Assembly (NCBI RefSeq): GCF_005484805.1
Contig: NZ_CP039432.1
Span: 1,922,001 to 1,986,000 of the forward strand
Direction of reading: 5' to 3'
DNA length: 64,000 bases
Source: Rhodococcus sp. SGAir0479
GTDB taxonomy: Bacteria > Actinomycetota > Actinomycetes > Mycobacteriales > Mycobacteriaceae
The position numbers and the translations under genes are program-made. Within the stretch, counting starts at the first letter, position 1. Each line of letters starts with the position of its first letter. Under the pieces are notes generated by a model that was not told the origin of the DNA, did not search any database, and worked only from the letters and a program-made list of their open reading frames with translations. Positions 16,620 to 24,522 of the stretch are shown in pieces.

Positions 16620-17519
16620 TCAATCGCGGTTGCTAGACAGTCCGACCGCCTCGGACCTCACGATCGATGCGAAGGCGCGCGCGGCCACCGAGTGGTACGC
16701 GGTGCGGCGTCGCAGGAGTTCGACGGTCCGGCTCGGCAGCGCCGGGTCCACACCGAGCGGTTCCAGCTCCGGCTGGGCGCGAGTGATGGCGTCCGGAAGG
16801 ACCGTCGCGAGCGATCCACCGCGTACGAACTCGAGCAATGCACTGATGGAGTTGGCTTCCAACGCGATGCGCGGATCGATGCGGTTCTCGGCGAAGTACC
16901 GGTCGATGTGGACTCGAGTTGCGAAGTCGCCACTGAGCAGGGCAAGCGGATGTTGCGCCAGCTCGTGGAGAGGCAACCGTCCCGAGCGCCCGAGGAGGAC
17001 GTGCCCCGGCCCGGACACCACACTAAGGTCTTCCGTGAACAGCGCCTCGCTCTCGATTCCGGCGACGTGTGCACCGGCGAACGCGATACCCAGATCCAGG
17101 TCGTCGGCGAGCAGCCCCTCCTCGATCCGGTCCTGTGTCGTCTCGACGACGGTCACCGTGACCGCCGGGTGGGCAGCATGGAACCGGTGCACGACCGGGC
17201 CGATGAGATACGCGGTGATGGTCGGCGTCATCGCCACTCGCAGCTGGCCCCGCGTGAGGTCCTGGACATCGTGGACGGCACGCTCGGCGGCATCGAGGTC
17301 GCGGAGAGCGCGCCGCACGTGCTCCGCGTACACCTGCCCGGCGTCGGTGAGGCGAACCGCCCGACCGGAACGATCCAGTAACTGCACCCGCAGCGCGCGC
17401 TCGAGCTGCTTGATCTGTTGAGACAGCGTCGGCTGGGAGATGTGCAGGGATTCGGCCGCGCGAGTGAAGTTGCCGTGGTCGGCGACCGCGAGCAGATATC
17501 GGACGTGGCGCAACTCCAT
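16620..17519 (-). CDS. cynR: LysR-family regulator of the cyn operon
   Basis: 299 aa, the same length as E. coli CynR. The N-terminal winged HTH is MELRHVRYLLAVADHGNFTR followed by AAESLHISQPTLSQQIKQLE; the remainder is a LysR substrate domain. CynR activates cynTS when cyanate is present. In E. coli it is divergent from cynT; here it lies upstream on the same strand, 111 bp from cynT. The ATG at 17519 is the conserved LysR start. Upstream lies a divergent aldo/keto reductase gene that it might also control. Confidence 0.85.
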   Translation of the reverse strand: MELRHVRYLLAVADHGNFTRAAESLHISQPTLSQQIKQLERALRVQLLDRSGRAVRLTDAGQVYAEHVRRALRDLDAAERAVHDVQDLTRGQLRVAMTPTITAYLIGPVVHRFHAAHPAVTVTVVETTQDRIEEGLLADDLDLGIAFAGAHVAGIESEALFTEDLSVVSGPGHVLLGRSGRLPLHELAQHPLALLSGDFATRVHIDRYFAENRIDPRIALEANSISALLEFVRGGSLATVLPDAITRAQPELEPLGVDPALPSRTVELLRRRTAYHSVAARAFASIVRSEAVGLSSNRD

Positions 17520-17796
17520 GCAAGGACAATATGCGGCGCCCTCTGCGCCCGGATCCGCCCCGGACGGAGGCCCCGCCCGGCGTTTGGTTGGCCCGCCGCC
17601 GGGCACTCCACTCGCGTGGCGCCGTCGCGGGGCCGCACACGTCACAACCACCTGCGCTTGCCCATATCCCGCGTCTGCAATTACTGTGGATCACATACAA
17701 CGCGCGCTTGCAGATATCTCGTCTGCGTTCCGCCGGTCGGGAGTCCCGTTCCGAGTCCGGCATCGCGCCACCACGACCACATTGGAGAAGAACACC

Positions 17797-18807
17797 ATGT
17801 CGCTCACCGACATCGTCCCCGGCCGCCTGGGATTCGGCACCGCACCGCTCGGCAACATGTTCCGGGCGATCCCCGACGCAGACGTGGAGGCCACACTCGA
17901 AGCCGCATGGGAGGAAGGCATCCGATTCTTCGACACCGCGCCCTTCTACGGCGCCGGCCTCGCGGAGGAACGCCTCGGCACGTTGCTCTCGACCAAGCCG
18001 CGCGACTCCTTCGTCCTCTCGACCAAGGTCGGACGGGTGATCCTCGACGAACCGGAGTCATCCGAACCCGACTTCGGAGAGAAGGGTGGCCTGTTCGAGC
18101 ACGGCAACCCGAACAAGATCCTCCACGAGTGGACCGCGGACGCCACCGAACGCTCGATCGAAGGATCGCTGAAGCGGCTCGGCGTCGACCGCCTCGACAT
18201 CGTCTGGGTCCACGACATCGCCCAGGACTTCCACGGTGATCTGTGGGTGCAGAAGTTCGAGGAGGCCCGCACGGGCGCCTTCCGGGTGCTGACGCGCCTG
18301 CGCGACGAGGGCGTCATCAGGGGCTGGGGACTGGGGGTCAACCGCACCGAGCCGATCGAAATGACGCTGGAACTCGACGAACCGCGACCCGACGGCTTCC
18401 TGCTCGCGGGGCGCTACACCCTGCTCGACCACGAGCACGCGCTGCAACGCCTGCTTCCGATGGCCCAGGAACAGAACGTCAGCATGGTCGTCGGCGGGCC
18501 CTACAGCTCCGGTGTGCTCGCCGGCGGCACCAACTTCGAGTACCAGCAGGCCCCGCCGGAGATCGTCGAGCGGGTCGGCAAGATCAAGGCCCTTACGGAC
18601 GAGCACGGCATCAGCATCAAGGCCGCCGCCCTGCAGTTCTCGCTCGCGCACCCGGTGTCGGTGGCAGCCATTCCCGGCGCCACGCGCCCCAGTCGGATCA
18701 CCGAGGACACCGCGGCACTCGACCAGTCCGTTCCGGCCGCGTTCTGGCACGAACTCCGGGCCCGAGGTCTCGTCAACCCGGCCGCGCCGCTGCCCATCGA
18801 CGCCTGA
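17797..18807 (+). CDS. Aldo/keto reductase (D-threo-aldose 1-dehydrogenase/fucose dehydrogenase-like)
   Basis: 336 aa TIM-barrel AKR. Catalytic tetrad positions are recognisable: Asp in RFFDTAPFYGAGLAEERLG, the Tyr within the same segment, Lys in VLSTKVGRV, and His in DIVWVHDI. The pattern LGNMFRAIPDADVEATLEAA is that of the L-fucose/D-threo-aldose dehydrogenase group, NAD(P)-dependent sugar oxidation. The ATG at 17797 has GGAGAAG upstream. It is divergent from cynR with a 277-bp gap holding several A/T-rich patches; a link with cyanate is not obvious. Confidence 0.85.
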   Translation: MSLTDIVPGRLGFGTAPLGNMFRAIPDADVEATLEAAWEEGIRFFDTAPFYGAGLAEERLGTLLSTKPRDSFVLSTKVGRVILDEPESSEPDFGEKGGLFEHGNPNKILHEWTADATERSIEGSLKRLGVDRLDIVWVHDIAQDFHGDLWVQKFEEARTGAFRVLTRLRDEGVIRGWGLGVNRTEPIEMTLELDEPRPDGFLLAGRYTLLDHEHALQRLLPMAQEQNVSMVVGGPYSSGVLAGGTNFEYQQAPPEIVERVGKIKALTDEHGISIKAAALQFSLAHPVSVAAIPGATRPSRITEDTAALDQSVPAAFWHELRARGLVNPAAPLPIDA

Positions 18808-18886
18808 CCCGGCTTCGACGCCCCGCGGGCGCGGCTGCCGGCTGAGACCGACCCCTCAGCTCCTCACGCACCGCGCTGCGCGGCAG

Positions 18887-18912
18887 GTGTAGCACCCACC
18901 ACCTCTGGGTAT
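18887..18912 (+). promoter_or_regulatory. Sigma-F-type promoter before Rho_N protein
   Basis: GTGT (18887-18890), 16 bp, GGGTAT (18907-18912). Perfect -10 and spacing, one mismatch in -35; 34 bp before the ATG. Confidence 0.65.
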
Positions 18913-18946
18913 GTCGACGACAGCAGCCCCGAGGAAGGAGACGACC

Positions 18947-19204
18947 ATGGCCCGATCGTCGATCAAGGACGAAGAGCAGTACGAAAAGTTGCGCGAGAAG
19001 GGCGAATCCAAGGAGAAGGCCGCCCGGATCGCCAATGCGAGCGCCAACCGCGGGCGCTCGAACGTGGGCCACAAGGGCGGAAAGGCGCCGTCGTACGAGG
19101 ATTGGACCGTCGACGAATTGAAGAAGCGCGCCAAGGAGATCGGCCTGTCCGGCTACTCCTCCAAACGAAAGGCCGACCTCATTTCCGAACTTCGCAACCA
19201 CTGA
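18947..19204 (+). CDS. Small Rho_N/SAP-type DNA-binding protein
   Basis: 85 aa, Lys/Arg rich. The N-terminal part (EKLREKGESKEKAARIANAS) is a basic helix; the Gly-Lys-Gly segment HKGGKAPS links to DWTVDELKKRAKEIGLSGYS followed by KRKADLISELRNH, a Rho-N/SAP helix-extended-helix. This domain pair is common in actinobacterial stress genes (DUF7218-type). Start ATG at 18947 has GGAAGGAG upstream. It shares the Rho_N module with the ChaB fusion at 8210. A good sigma-F-like promoter precedes it. The FAD/Rieske gene begins 5 bp after its stop and is probably co-transcribed. Confidence 0.8.
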   Translation: MARSSIKDEEQYEKLREKGESKEKAARIANASANRGRSNVGHKGGKAPSYEDWTVDELKKRAKEIGLSGYSSKRKADLISELRNH

Positions 19205-19209
19205 CCGTC

Positions 19210-20727
19210 GTGCCTCCGACACGCACGGCGTTGTGGCTCGACCGGCCACGACCGACCGAGAGGCTCACGCTCCCGGAGGGCAGTCGCTTCGACGTCGTGG
19301 TGGTCGGTGCGGGGTTGACCGGACTGAGCACTGCGCTCGAACTGGCCCAGTCGGGGCGCACCGTCGCGGTTCTCGAAGCACGGCGCGCCGCTTCGGTCAC
19401 CACGGGCCGCACCACAGGGAAGATCTCGCTCCTCCAAGGCACCAAGCTGTCGAAGCTGACCGAGCGATACCCGGCCGACGTCGCGCTCGCCTACGTCGAG
19501 GCCAACAGGGCCGCGCAGGCGCGGCTCCTCGAGAACTGCCGAACCCTCGGCGTGCCTGTGCAGATCGAGACGGCGTACACATATGCGACCACGCCCGACG
19601 GCGCCGAGTCGGTGGCGGCGGAGTTCGATGCCGCCACCGCGGCCGGACTCGACGTCCACTGGGACGATGCCGCGGAACTGCCGTTCCCCGTCACCGGGGC
19701 GGTCGCCCTCGCCGACCAGGCCCAGTTCGACGCCGTCGAATTCACGACGGCGCTGGTGCACGAACTGCAGGGTCGCGGCGTCCCCGTCCTCGAGCGCACC
19801 CGGGTACGGACCGTCAGCCACGGACCCGGTGAACTCACCGTCCGGCACGACAGCGGCAGTGTCGTCGCCGACCGGGTGGTGCTCGCGACCGGAATTCCGA
19901 TCCTCGACCGCGGTTCGTTCTTCGCTCGCCTCGAGCCCCGGCGCTCCTACTGCATCGCAGTCGGCGGCCTGGACCGACCGCCGCGCGGTATGTACCTGTC
20001 CGCGGACTCCCCCACGCGCTCCCTGCGTTACGCCCCGACCTCCGACGGCGAGGTTCTCGTGGTCGGAGGAAACGGGCACACCGTAGGCCGGGGCGGGGCC
20101 ACGCAACCGCGCATCGCGGATCTGATCGAGTGGACGCGGCAGCATTTCCCCGCGGGCGAGGTCACGCACGCGTGGTCGGCTCAGGACTATCACTGCACCG
20201 ACGACATGCCTGTGGTCGGCGGGCTCCTCCCCGGTGACGATCGAATCCTGGTGGCGAGCGGGTTCGACAAGTGGGGCATGACGAACGCCGTCGCGGCGGC
20301 CACGATGCTCGCTGCCCGCGTTCGTGGCGAAGAGGCGGACTGGGGCTGGGCGTTCGATCCGTGGGCCGCGAGCCGGGGGCCGCGAAGCGTCCTGCCGACC
20401 GTCGAACTCAACGCGGCGGTCGCCGTCGAGATGGCGAAGGGATGGGTGGCACCACTCGCCGGCTCTCGTTCGTCGACACCCGTGGAGGGGGCCGGTCACG
20501 TGCGCGCCGGAATCCCTCGGCCCGAGGCGGTCTGCACGGTGGACGGCAGCACCCACCGCGTCTCGGCGGTCTGCCCGCATCTCGGCGGCATCGTGCGGTG
20601 GAACGACGCCGAGCGCAGCTGGGATTGCCCCCTGCACGGATCCCGCTTCGCTGCCGACGGGCGTCTCCTGGAAGGGCCGGCCACGCGGTCGCTGTCGTCG
20701 CACGACGCGCCGACACCGGACGCGTAG
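19210..20727 (+). CDS. FAD-dependent oxidoreductase with C-terminal Rieske domain
   Basis: 505 aa fusion. The N-terminal DAO/FAD fold starts with DVVVVGAGLTGLSTALELAQ (dinucleotide-binding GxGxxG). SLLQGTKLSKL and YHCTDDMPVVGGLLPGDDRI are typical of the YurR-like glycine/D-amino-acid-oxidase-type family. The C-terminus is a Rieske [2Fe-2S] domain with ligands Cys455, His457 (CPHLGG) and Cys473, His476 (CPLHGS). Such fusions occur in many actinobacteria and Bacilli; the substrate is unknown. GTG start at 19210 follows the Rho_N stop by 5 bp. Two-electron oxidation can be passed on through the iron-sulfur centre, which is inferred. Confidence 0.9.
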   Translation: MPPTRTALWLDRPRPTERLTLPEGSRFDVVVVGAGLTGLSTALELAQSGRTVAVLEARRAASVTTGRTTGKISLLQGTKLSKLTERYPADVALAYVEANRAAQARLLENCRTLGVPVQIETAYTYATTPDGAESVAAEFDAATAAGLDVHWDDAAELPFPVTGAVALADQAQFDAVEFTTALVHELQGRGVPVLERTRVRTVSHGPGELTVRHDSGSVVADRVVLATGIPILDRGSFFARLEPRRSYCIAVGGLDRPPRGMYLSADSPTRSLRYAPTSDGEVLVVGGNGHTVGRGGATQPRIADLIEWTRQHFPAGEVTHAWSAQDYHCTDDMPVVGGLLPGDDRILVASGFDKWGMTNAVAAATMLAARVRGEEADWGWAFDPWAASRGPRSVLPTVELNAAVAVEMAKGWVAPLAGSRSSTPVEGAGHVRAGIPRPEAVCTVDGSTHRVSAVCPHLGGIVRWNDAERSWDCPLHGSRFAADGRLLEGPATRSLSSHDAPTPDA

Positions 20728-20789
20728 GCCCGGCGGCAGTGGCGCACCCGGCGAACCGGGACACGGTGCGGGGTGCGAGGCTGAGAGTC

Positions 20790-21548
20790 ATGGCTGCGGC
20801 ACCCCTTCCCGACACCGACTCTTTCATCGCGGGCGACACGCCGCCCGCCCACGATCCCGGTCTGGCGCACCCGGTGCACTGGTCGTTGCGCGGCAATCAT
20901 TCCTCGCTCGCGCGTCGGGTGGGACGCGCCGCGACGTATCACCCGGACGTGGCGACGTTCTGCGCCGTCCCGCCGAAACCGACCCCCGAGGACTGGTCCG
21001 ATCTCGCGCGGCTACTCGGACACGGTGAGCTCGCTGACCTCTTCGACTGCCCGGAACCGCCACCGGCACACTGGGAACCGGTGTTCGACGTCACCGGCTT
21101 GCGCATGGTGGCGCCGACAGCGGAACCGGTCGGAGCGCCGGGCCGCGACCTCCCCGCAGGCTCGGAGCTGGTCGAACTCGGCGCTCCGGACCGGCCGGCC
21201 ATGATGGACCTCGTCGCCCGGACACAACCCGGCCCGTTCCGCGTCCGCACCCCGGACCTCGGTATCTACCTCGGGGTGCGCGACCACGGCGTGCTGGTCG
21301 CCATGGCCGGCGAACGGCTCCGTCCGCCCGGCTGGACCGAGATCAGCGCCGTGTGCACCGCTCCGGAGGCGCGCGGCCACGGCCACGCCGCCCGCCTCGT
21401 CCAGGCCCTGACGCGTCGGATCGCGGCTCGCGACGAGCGGGCGTTCCTCCACGTCGTCCACACCAACACCCGGGCGATCGACCTGTACCGGCGTCTCGGC
21501 TTCGAAACCCTTCGGGAGGTCCGGTTCCGAGGAGTCCGCATTCCCTGA
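20790..21548 (+). CDS. GNAT-family N-acetyltransferase
   Basis: 252 aa. The acetyl-CoA-binding motif is EISAVCTAPEARGHGHAARL (about 187-206) with the Q/RxxGxG/A pattern, and the C-terminal FLHVVHTNTRAIDLYRRLGF is the classic GNAT motif B. The N-terminal 120 residues form a second, poorly conserved region with AHPVHWSLRGNHSSLARR, seen in FR47-like acetyltransferases. Cytoplasmic; the substrate is unknown. It lies between the FAD/Rieske and the decarboxylase gene, all on the same strand. The start ATG is chosen by family length. Confidence 0.85.
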   Translation: MAAAPLPDTDSFIAGDTPPAHDPGLAHPVHWSLRGNHSSLARRVGRAATYHPDVATFCAVPPKPTPEDWSDLARLLGHGELADLFDCPEPPPAHWEPVFDVTGLRMVAPTAEPVGAPGRDLPAGSELVELGAPDRPAMMDLVARTQPGPFRVRTPDLGIYLGVRDHGVLVAMAGERLRPPGWTEISAVCTAPEARGHGHAARLVQALTRRIAARDERAFLHVVHTNTRAIDLYRRLGFETLREVRFRGVRIP

Positions 21549-21581
21549 CGCCGGCGCCGCGCGAACCGCAGCACCGGGCCC

Positions 21582-21607
21582 GGTTGCCGCCGCGGCCTTC
21601 TGGGTAC
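21582..21607 (+). promoter_or_regulatory. Possible sigma-F-type promoter before decarboxylase
   Basis: GGTT (21582-21585), 16 bp, GGGTAC (21602-21607); -10 ends 9 bp before the ATG at 21617, so the mRNA would be nearly leaderless. -35 has two mismatches. Confidence 0.45.
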
Positions 21608-21616
21608 GTGACCGAT

Positions 21617-23083
21617 ATGGATCAGTCACGGGCGCCTCTGCTGGAGGCACTGCAGCAGTACCACCGGGTGGACCGTTACGGGTTCTCGCCGCCGGGCCAT
21701 CGTCAGGGGCGCGGCGCCGACCAGCGGGTACGGGATGTCCTGGGTGACGACCCGTTCCGCGCGGACGTCCTCGCGTCGGGCGGGCTCGACGATCGCAAGT
21801 CCTCCAACGGGTACCTGTCGAACGCCGAGCAACTGATGGCCGAGGCCGTGGGGGCTGACCAGGCCTTCTTCTCGACATGCGGGAGCTCGCTGTCGGTCAA
21901 GGCGGCGATGATGGCGGTGGCGGGTGACGACCCGGGCGGGTTGCTCGTGGCCCGTGATTCCCACAAGTCGATCGTCGCCGGCCTGGTCTTCAGCGGCGTC
22001 ACCCCGCGCTGGATCACACCGCGATGGGACGAAGAGATGCACTTCTCGCATCCGCCGTCTCCCGAACAGGTCCGCGAGACCTGGGAGAAGCACCCGGACG
22101 CGGCAGGAGCCCTCGTCGTCAGTCCGAGCCCGTACGGCACGTGCGCCGACATCGAAGGCATCGCCGAGGTGTGTCACGAGCGAGGAAAACCGCTGATCGT
22201 CGACGAGGCGTGGGGCGCGCATCTCCCGTTCCACGAGGACCTGCCCACGTGGGCGATGGACGCCGGCGCCGACGTCTGCGTGGTCAGTGTCCACAAGATG
22301 GGCGCCGGGTTCGAGCAGGGGTCGGTGTTCCACGTGCAGGGTGATCTGGTGGAGGGCCGATATTTGGCTCAGTGCGCCGACCTGCTGATGACGACGAGCC
22401 CCAACGTGATGCTGTACTCCGCGATGGACGGGTGGCGGCGGCAGATGGTCGAACACGGTCACGACCTGCTGGGACGTGCACTGGCGCTGGCCGCGAATGC
22501 CCGTGAGCGGATCGCCGCCGTCGACGGCTTCACCGTGCTCGAGGACAGGCTGCTCGGCGACGAGGCCTCGCACGACCTCGATCGCCTGCAGATCCTCATC
22601 GACGTGAGCGGTCTGGGCGTGTCCGGCTACCAGTGCACCGACTGGCTCCGGGAGCACTGCCAGGTCGATCTGGGCATGACCGATCATCGGCGCATTCTCG
22701 CCACTCTCTCGATGGCGGACGACGGGTCGACCATCGACCGTCTCGTCGAATCCCTGGGCGCCGTAGCCCGCGCGGCGGAGTCGTTCGCGAGTCCACCCGA
22801 GATCCATCTGCCGAGTCCGTCGGAACTGCAGCTCGAATCGGTGCTCTCTCCCCGCGACGCCTTCTTCGGCAACATCGAGATGGTGGACGCGGGCCGCGCG
22901 GCCGGACGCATCGCCGCCGAGCAGATCACCCCCTATCCGCCGGGCATTCCCACGGTGGTTCCGGGCGAACGGCTGGACCAGGCGGTCGTGGACTACCTGC
23001 GGAGCGGGGTCGCCGCCGGCATGGTGATTCCGGATGCGTCCGATCCGTCGCTCGAAAAGTTCCGCGTGGTCGTCGAGAGCTGA
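21617..23083 (+). CDS. Orn/Lys/Arg decarboxylase-family PLP enzyme
   Basis: 488 aa fold-type I decarboxylase. GYLSNAEQLMAEAVGADQAF and STCGSSLSVKAAMMAV form the cofactor pocket; LIVDEAWGAHLPFHEDLPTW provides the Asp that pairs with the pyridine nitrogen; SVHKMGAGFEQGSVFH holds the PLP Lys (Lys227). The C-terminal domain PYPPGIPTVVPGERL is as in the family. It lacks the N-terminal response-regulator-like wing of inducible E. coli CadA/AdiA, so it is the short type. It makes a polyamine or agmatine from a basic amino acid; which one cannot be read from sequence. A GTG at 21608 is an alternative start. Confidence 0.87.
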   Translation: MDQSRAPLLEALQQYHRVDRYGFSPPGHRQGRGADQRVRDVLGDDPFRADVLASGGLDDRKSSNGYLSNAEQLMAEAVGADQAFFSTCGSSLSVKAAMMAVAGDDPGGLLVARDSHKSIVAGLVFSGVTPRWITPRWDEEMHFSHPPSPEQVRETWEKHPDAAGALVVSPSPYGTCADIEGIAEVCHERGKPLIVDEAWGAHLPFHEDLPTWAMDAGADVCVVSVHKMGAGFEQGSVFHVQGDLVEGRYLAQCADLLMTTSPNVMLYSAMDGWRRQMVEHGHDLLGRALALAANARERIAAVDGFTVLEDRLLGDEASHDLDRLQILIDVSGLGVSGYQCTDWLREHCQVDLGMTDHRRILATLSMADDGSTIDRLVESLGAVARAAESFASPPEIHLPSPSELQLESVLSPRDAFFGNIEMVDAGRAAGRIAAEQITPYPPGIPTVVPGERLDQAVVDYLRSGVAAGMVIPDASDPSLEKFRVVVES

Positions 23084-23104
23084 GCCGAGCGCCCGCCCGC
23101 CTCT

Positions 23105-23130
23105 GTTTGAAAACCGGGCGCGAGGGGCAC
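23105..23130 (+). promoter_or_regulatory. Sigma-F-type promoter before small acidic protein operon
   Basis: GTTT (23105-23108), 16 bp, GGGCAC (23125-23130). Perfect -35 and spacing; -10 has two mismatches. Confidence 0.5.
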
Positions 23131-23166
23131 TCCCCCGGCAGAGACCGTGACAAGGAGGTCACCGAC

Positions 23167-23340
23167 ATGGAACGTGGCAACAGCAAGCACGGCCCCGTCG
23201 AGGACGAGGAGCTCAAGAAGGAAACCGAAGGGATGCTTCGCGGCAATCGTCCGTCGCGCGCGGAGGAATGGCACGACCCCGAGCCGCCTGCCGACGACGA
23301 CCCCGATGTGCGCGGCTGGCATCCGGACCCGACCGAATAG
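23167..23340 (+). CDS. Small acidic protein (unknown)
   Basis: 57 aa, very acidic at the C-terminus (EEWHDPEPPADDDPDVRGWH). The ELKKETEGMLRGNRPSRAEE core is a recurring actinobacterial pattern, also seen near catalases and sigma-F genes, though no function is known to me. A near-perfect ribosome site AAGGAGGTC lies 6-15 bp upstream. It leads a run of five same-strand genes (to 25689) with short gaps, probably one operon beginning at the GTTT promoter at 23105. Confidence 0.75.
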   Translation: MERGNSKHGPVEDEELKKETEGMLRGNRPSRAEEWHDPEPPADDDPDVRGWHPDPTE

Positions 23341-23402
23341 CACTGCGGGTCAATCCGTTCCGACTCGAAGAACGTCCCGTCCACGAAGGAGCACCATCCC
23401 CG

Positions 23403-23735
23403 ATGAGCAACGAATCGCTTCCCCTCCCCGACTACGATCAACTGTCGACGAGCGATGTCCAGCACCGCGTGCGTTCGCTCGACCTCGGTCAGGTGCAGCA
23501 ACTCCTCGAACACGAGCGGGCCAACGCCCACCGGCCGCACATCGTCGAGATCCTCAGCGCCCGGATCGCGGCCCTCGAATCCGGCGCGACACCGTCCGCC
23601 GGGGATCCGCGCAACGCTCCTCCCGTGTCGGGGACGGCGGGCAGCTCGGCGGCGAACCCCGCCCAGGCAGCCGAGGGTTCGACCCCACTGCGGCACGGCG
23701 TGGCGCGGCAGACACCCGACCGCGGCAAGCCATAG
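23403..23735 (+). CDS. Conserved small protein with YDQL/HRVRSLD motif
   Basis: 110 aa. The first 60 residues form a compact helical pattern: LPLPDYDQLSTSDVQHRVRS followed by LDLGQVQQLLEHERANAHRP and VEILSARIAALESGATPS. I recall this as a widespread actinobacterial motif of unknown function. The C-terminal 45 residues are Ala/Ser/Pro-rich and probably disordered. ATG at 23403 has AAGGAG upstream. Second gene of the operon; no catalytic residues or metal ligands are visible. Confidence 0.75.
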   Translation: MSNESLPLPDYDQLSTSDVQHRVRSLDLGQVQQLLEHERANAHRPHIVEILSARIAALESGATPSAGDPRNAPPVSGTAGSSAANPAQAAEGSTPLRHGVARQTPDRGKP

Positions 23736-23795
23736 GCGCCGCGCACAGCACCCGACGACCGACGATCGAGAACCGAAGACCGCAGGAGGCACGAG

Positions 23796-23948
23796 ATGAC
23801 CCAGCACGACACCGGGCGCACCGGGCAGGACGAGGTCCACGAGGATCCGCCGGGCCCGGCCGACCATGGGCGCGACGGCGGCATGGCGACCCGCGAGAAT
23901 GCGCCCGACGTGGTGCGCCGTTCGGACTCGGACGAGGACGACAGCTAG
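23796..23948 (+). CDS. Tiny acidic protein (unknown)
   Basis: 50 aa, charged and likely disordered: QDEVHEDPPGPADHGRDGGM followed by ATRENAPDVVRRSDSDEDDS. Start ATG at 23796 is supported by GCAGGAGG at 23781-23788. The stop is 26 bp before the SRPBCC gene, in line with its operon. No known family; similar tiny acidic proteins occur at 14623 and 39534. Confidence 0.6.
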   Translation: MTQHDTGRTGQDEVHEDPPGPADHGRDGGMATRENAPDVVRRSDSDEDDS

Positions 23949-23974
23949 GCACAGTCAACCGGGCGGAGGTCCCG

Positions 23975-24493
23975 ATGCAGTATCTCGACAACGTCAAGAA
24001 GAAGGTGGGCGAGGTCGTCGGCGAGGTGGTCGGCCACCTCACGTCCTCCGAGAAGACCCAGTCGGTCACCATCAGCAGCGCGCGCGACGAGGTCGAGCAG
24101 TTCTGGCGCGACCCCGATTCGCTGTCGGCCGTCTTCGATCGTTCGGCGGACGTACGGAGTGGAGACGCGCCCGGTGAGTACGTCTGGACCCCCGCCGGCG
24201 CGTCGGACGGCGGGGAGTCGTGGCGCGCGGTCCTGCACGAGGACGGCGACGCCTTCCGATTCACCGCCACCCAGCCTGACGACGCGGGCGCGAATCCGGG
24301 GTTCGAGCTGAGGTTCCGGGAGGCGCCGCGCGGTCTCGGCACCGAGGTGAGCCTCCGGGCGGACACACCCCTGCCGGACTTCCTCTCGTCACTCGCCGCG
24401 TTCGCGGTGCTCTACCGCGCCCGTGCGCTCCTGCAGACGGGAGAGATACCGACCCTGCGCGACAACCCGAGCGCGCGCCCCGCCACGCAGTGA
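23975..24493 (+). CDS. SRPBCC-fold protein (START-like ligand binding)
   Basis: 172 aa. It begins with an amphipathic helix with repeated YLDNVKKKVGEVVGEVVGHL, then a helix-grip domain: SVTISSARDEVEQFWRDPDS (the polyketide-cyclase/SRPBCC start), WRAVLHEDGDAFRFTATQPD and SLAAFAVLYRARALLQTGE. These bind hydrophobic ligands; none is known. The N-terminal helix could contact a membrane. ATG at 23975 has GGCGGAGGT upstream. It sits directly before the second alcohol dehydrogenase, so a role in presenting or sensing a lipophilic aldehyde is possible but speculative. Confidence 0.75.
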   Translation: MQYLDNVKKKVGEVVGEVVGHLTSSEKTQSVTISSARDEVEQFWRDPDSLSAVFDRSADVRSGDAPGEYVWTPAGASDGGESWRAVLHEDGDAFRFTATQPDDAGANPGFELRFREAPRGLGTEVSLRADTPLPDFLSSLAAFAVLYRARALLQTGEIPTLRDNPSARPATQ

Positions 24494-24522
24494 CCGCCGC
24501 CCACTGACGAGAGAGGACCCTC

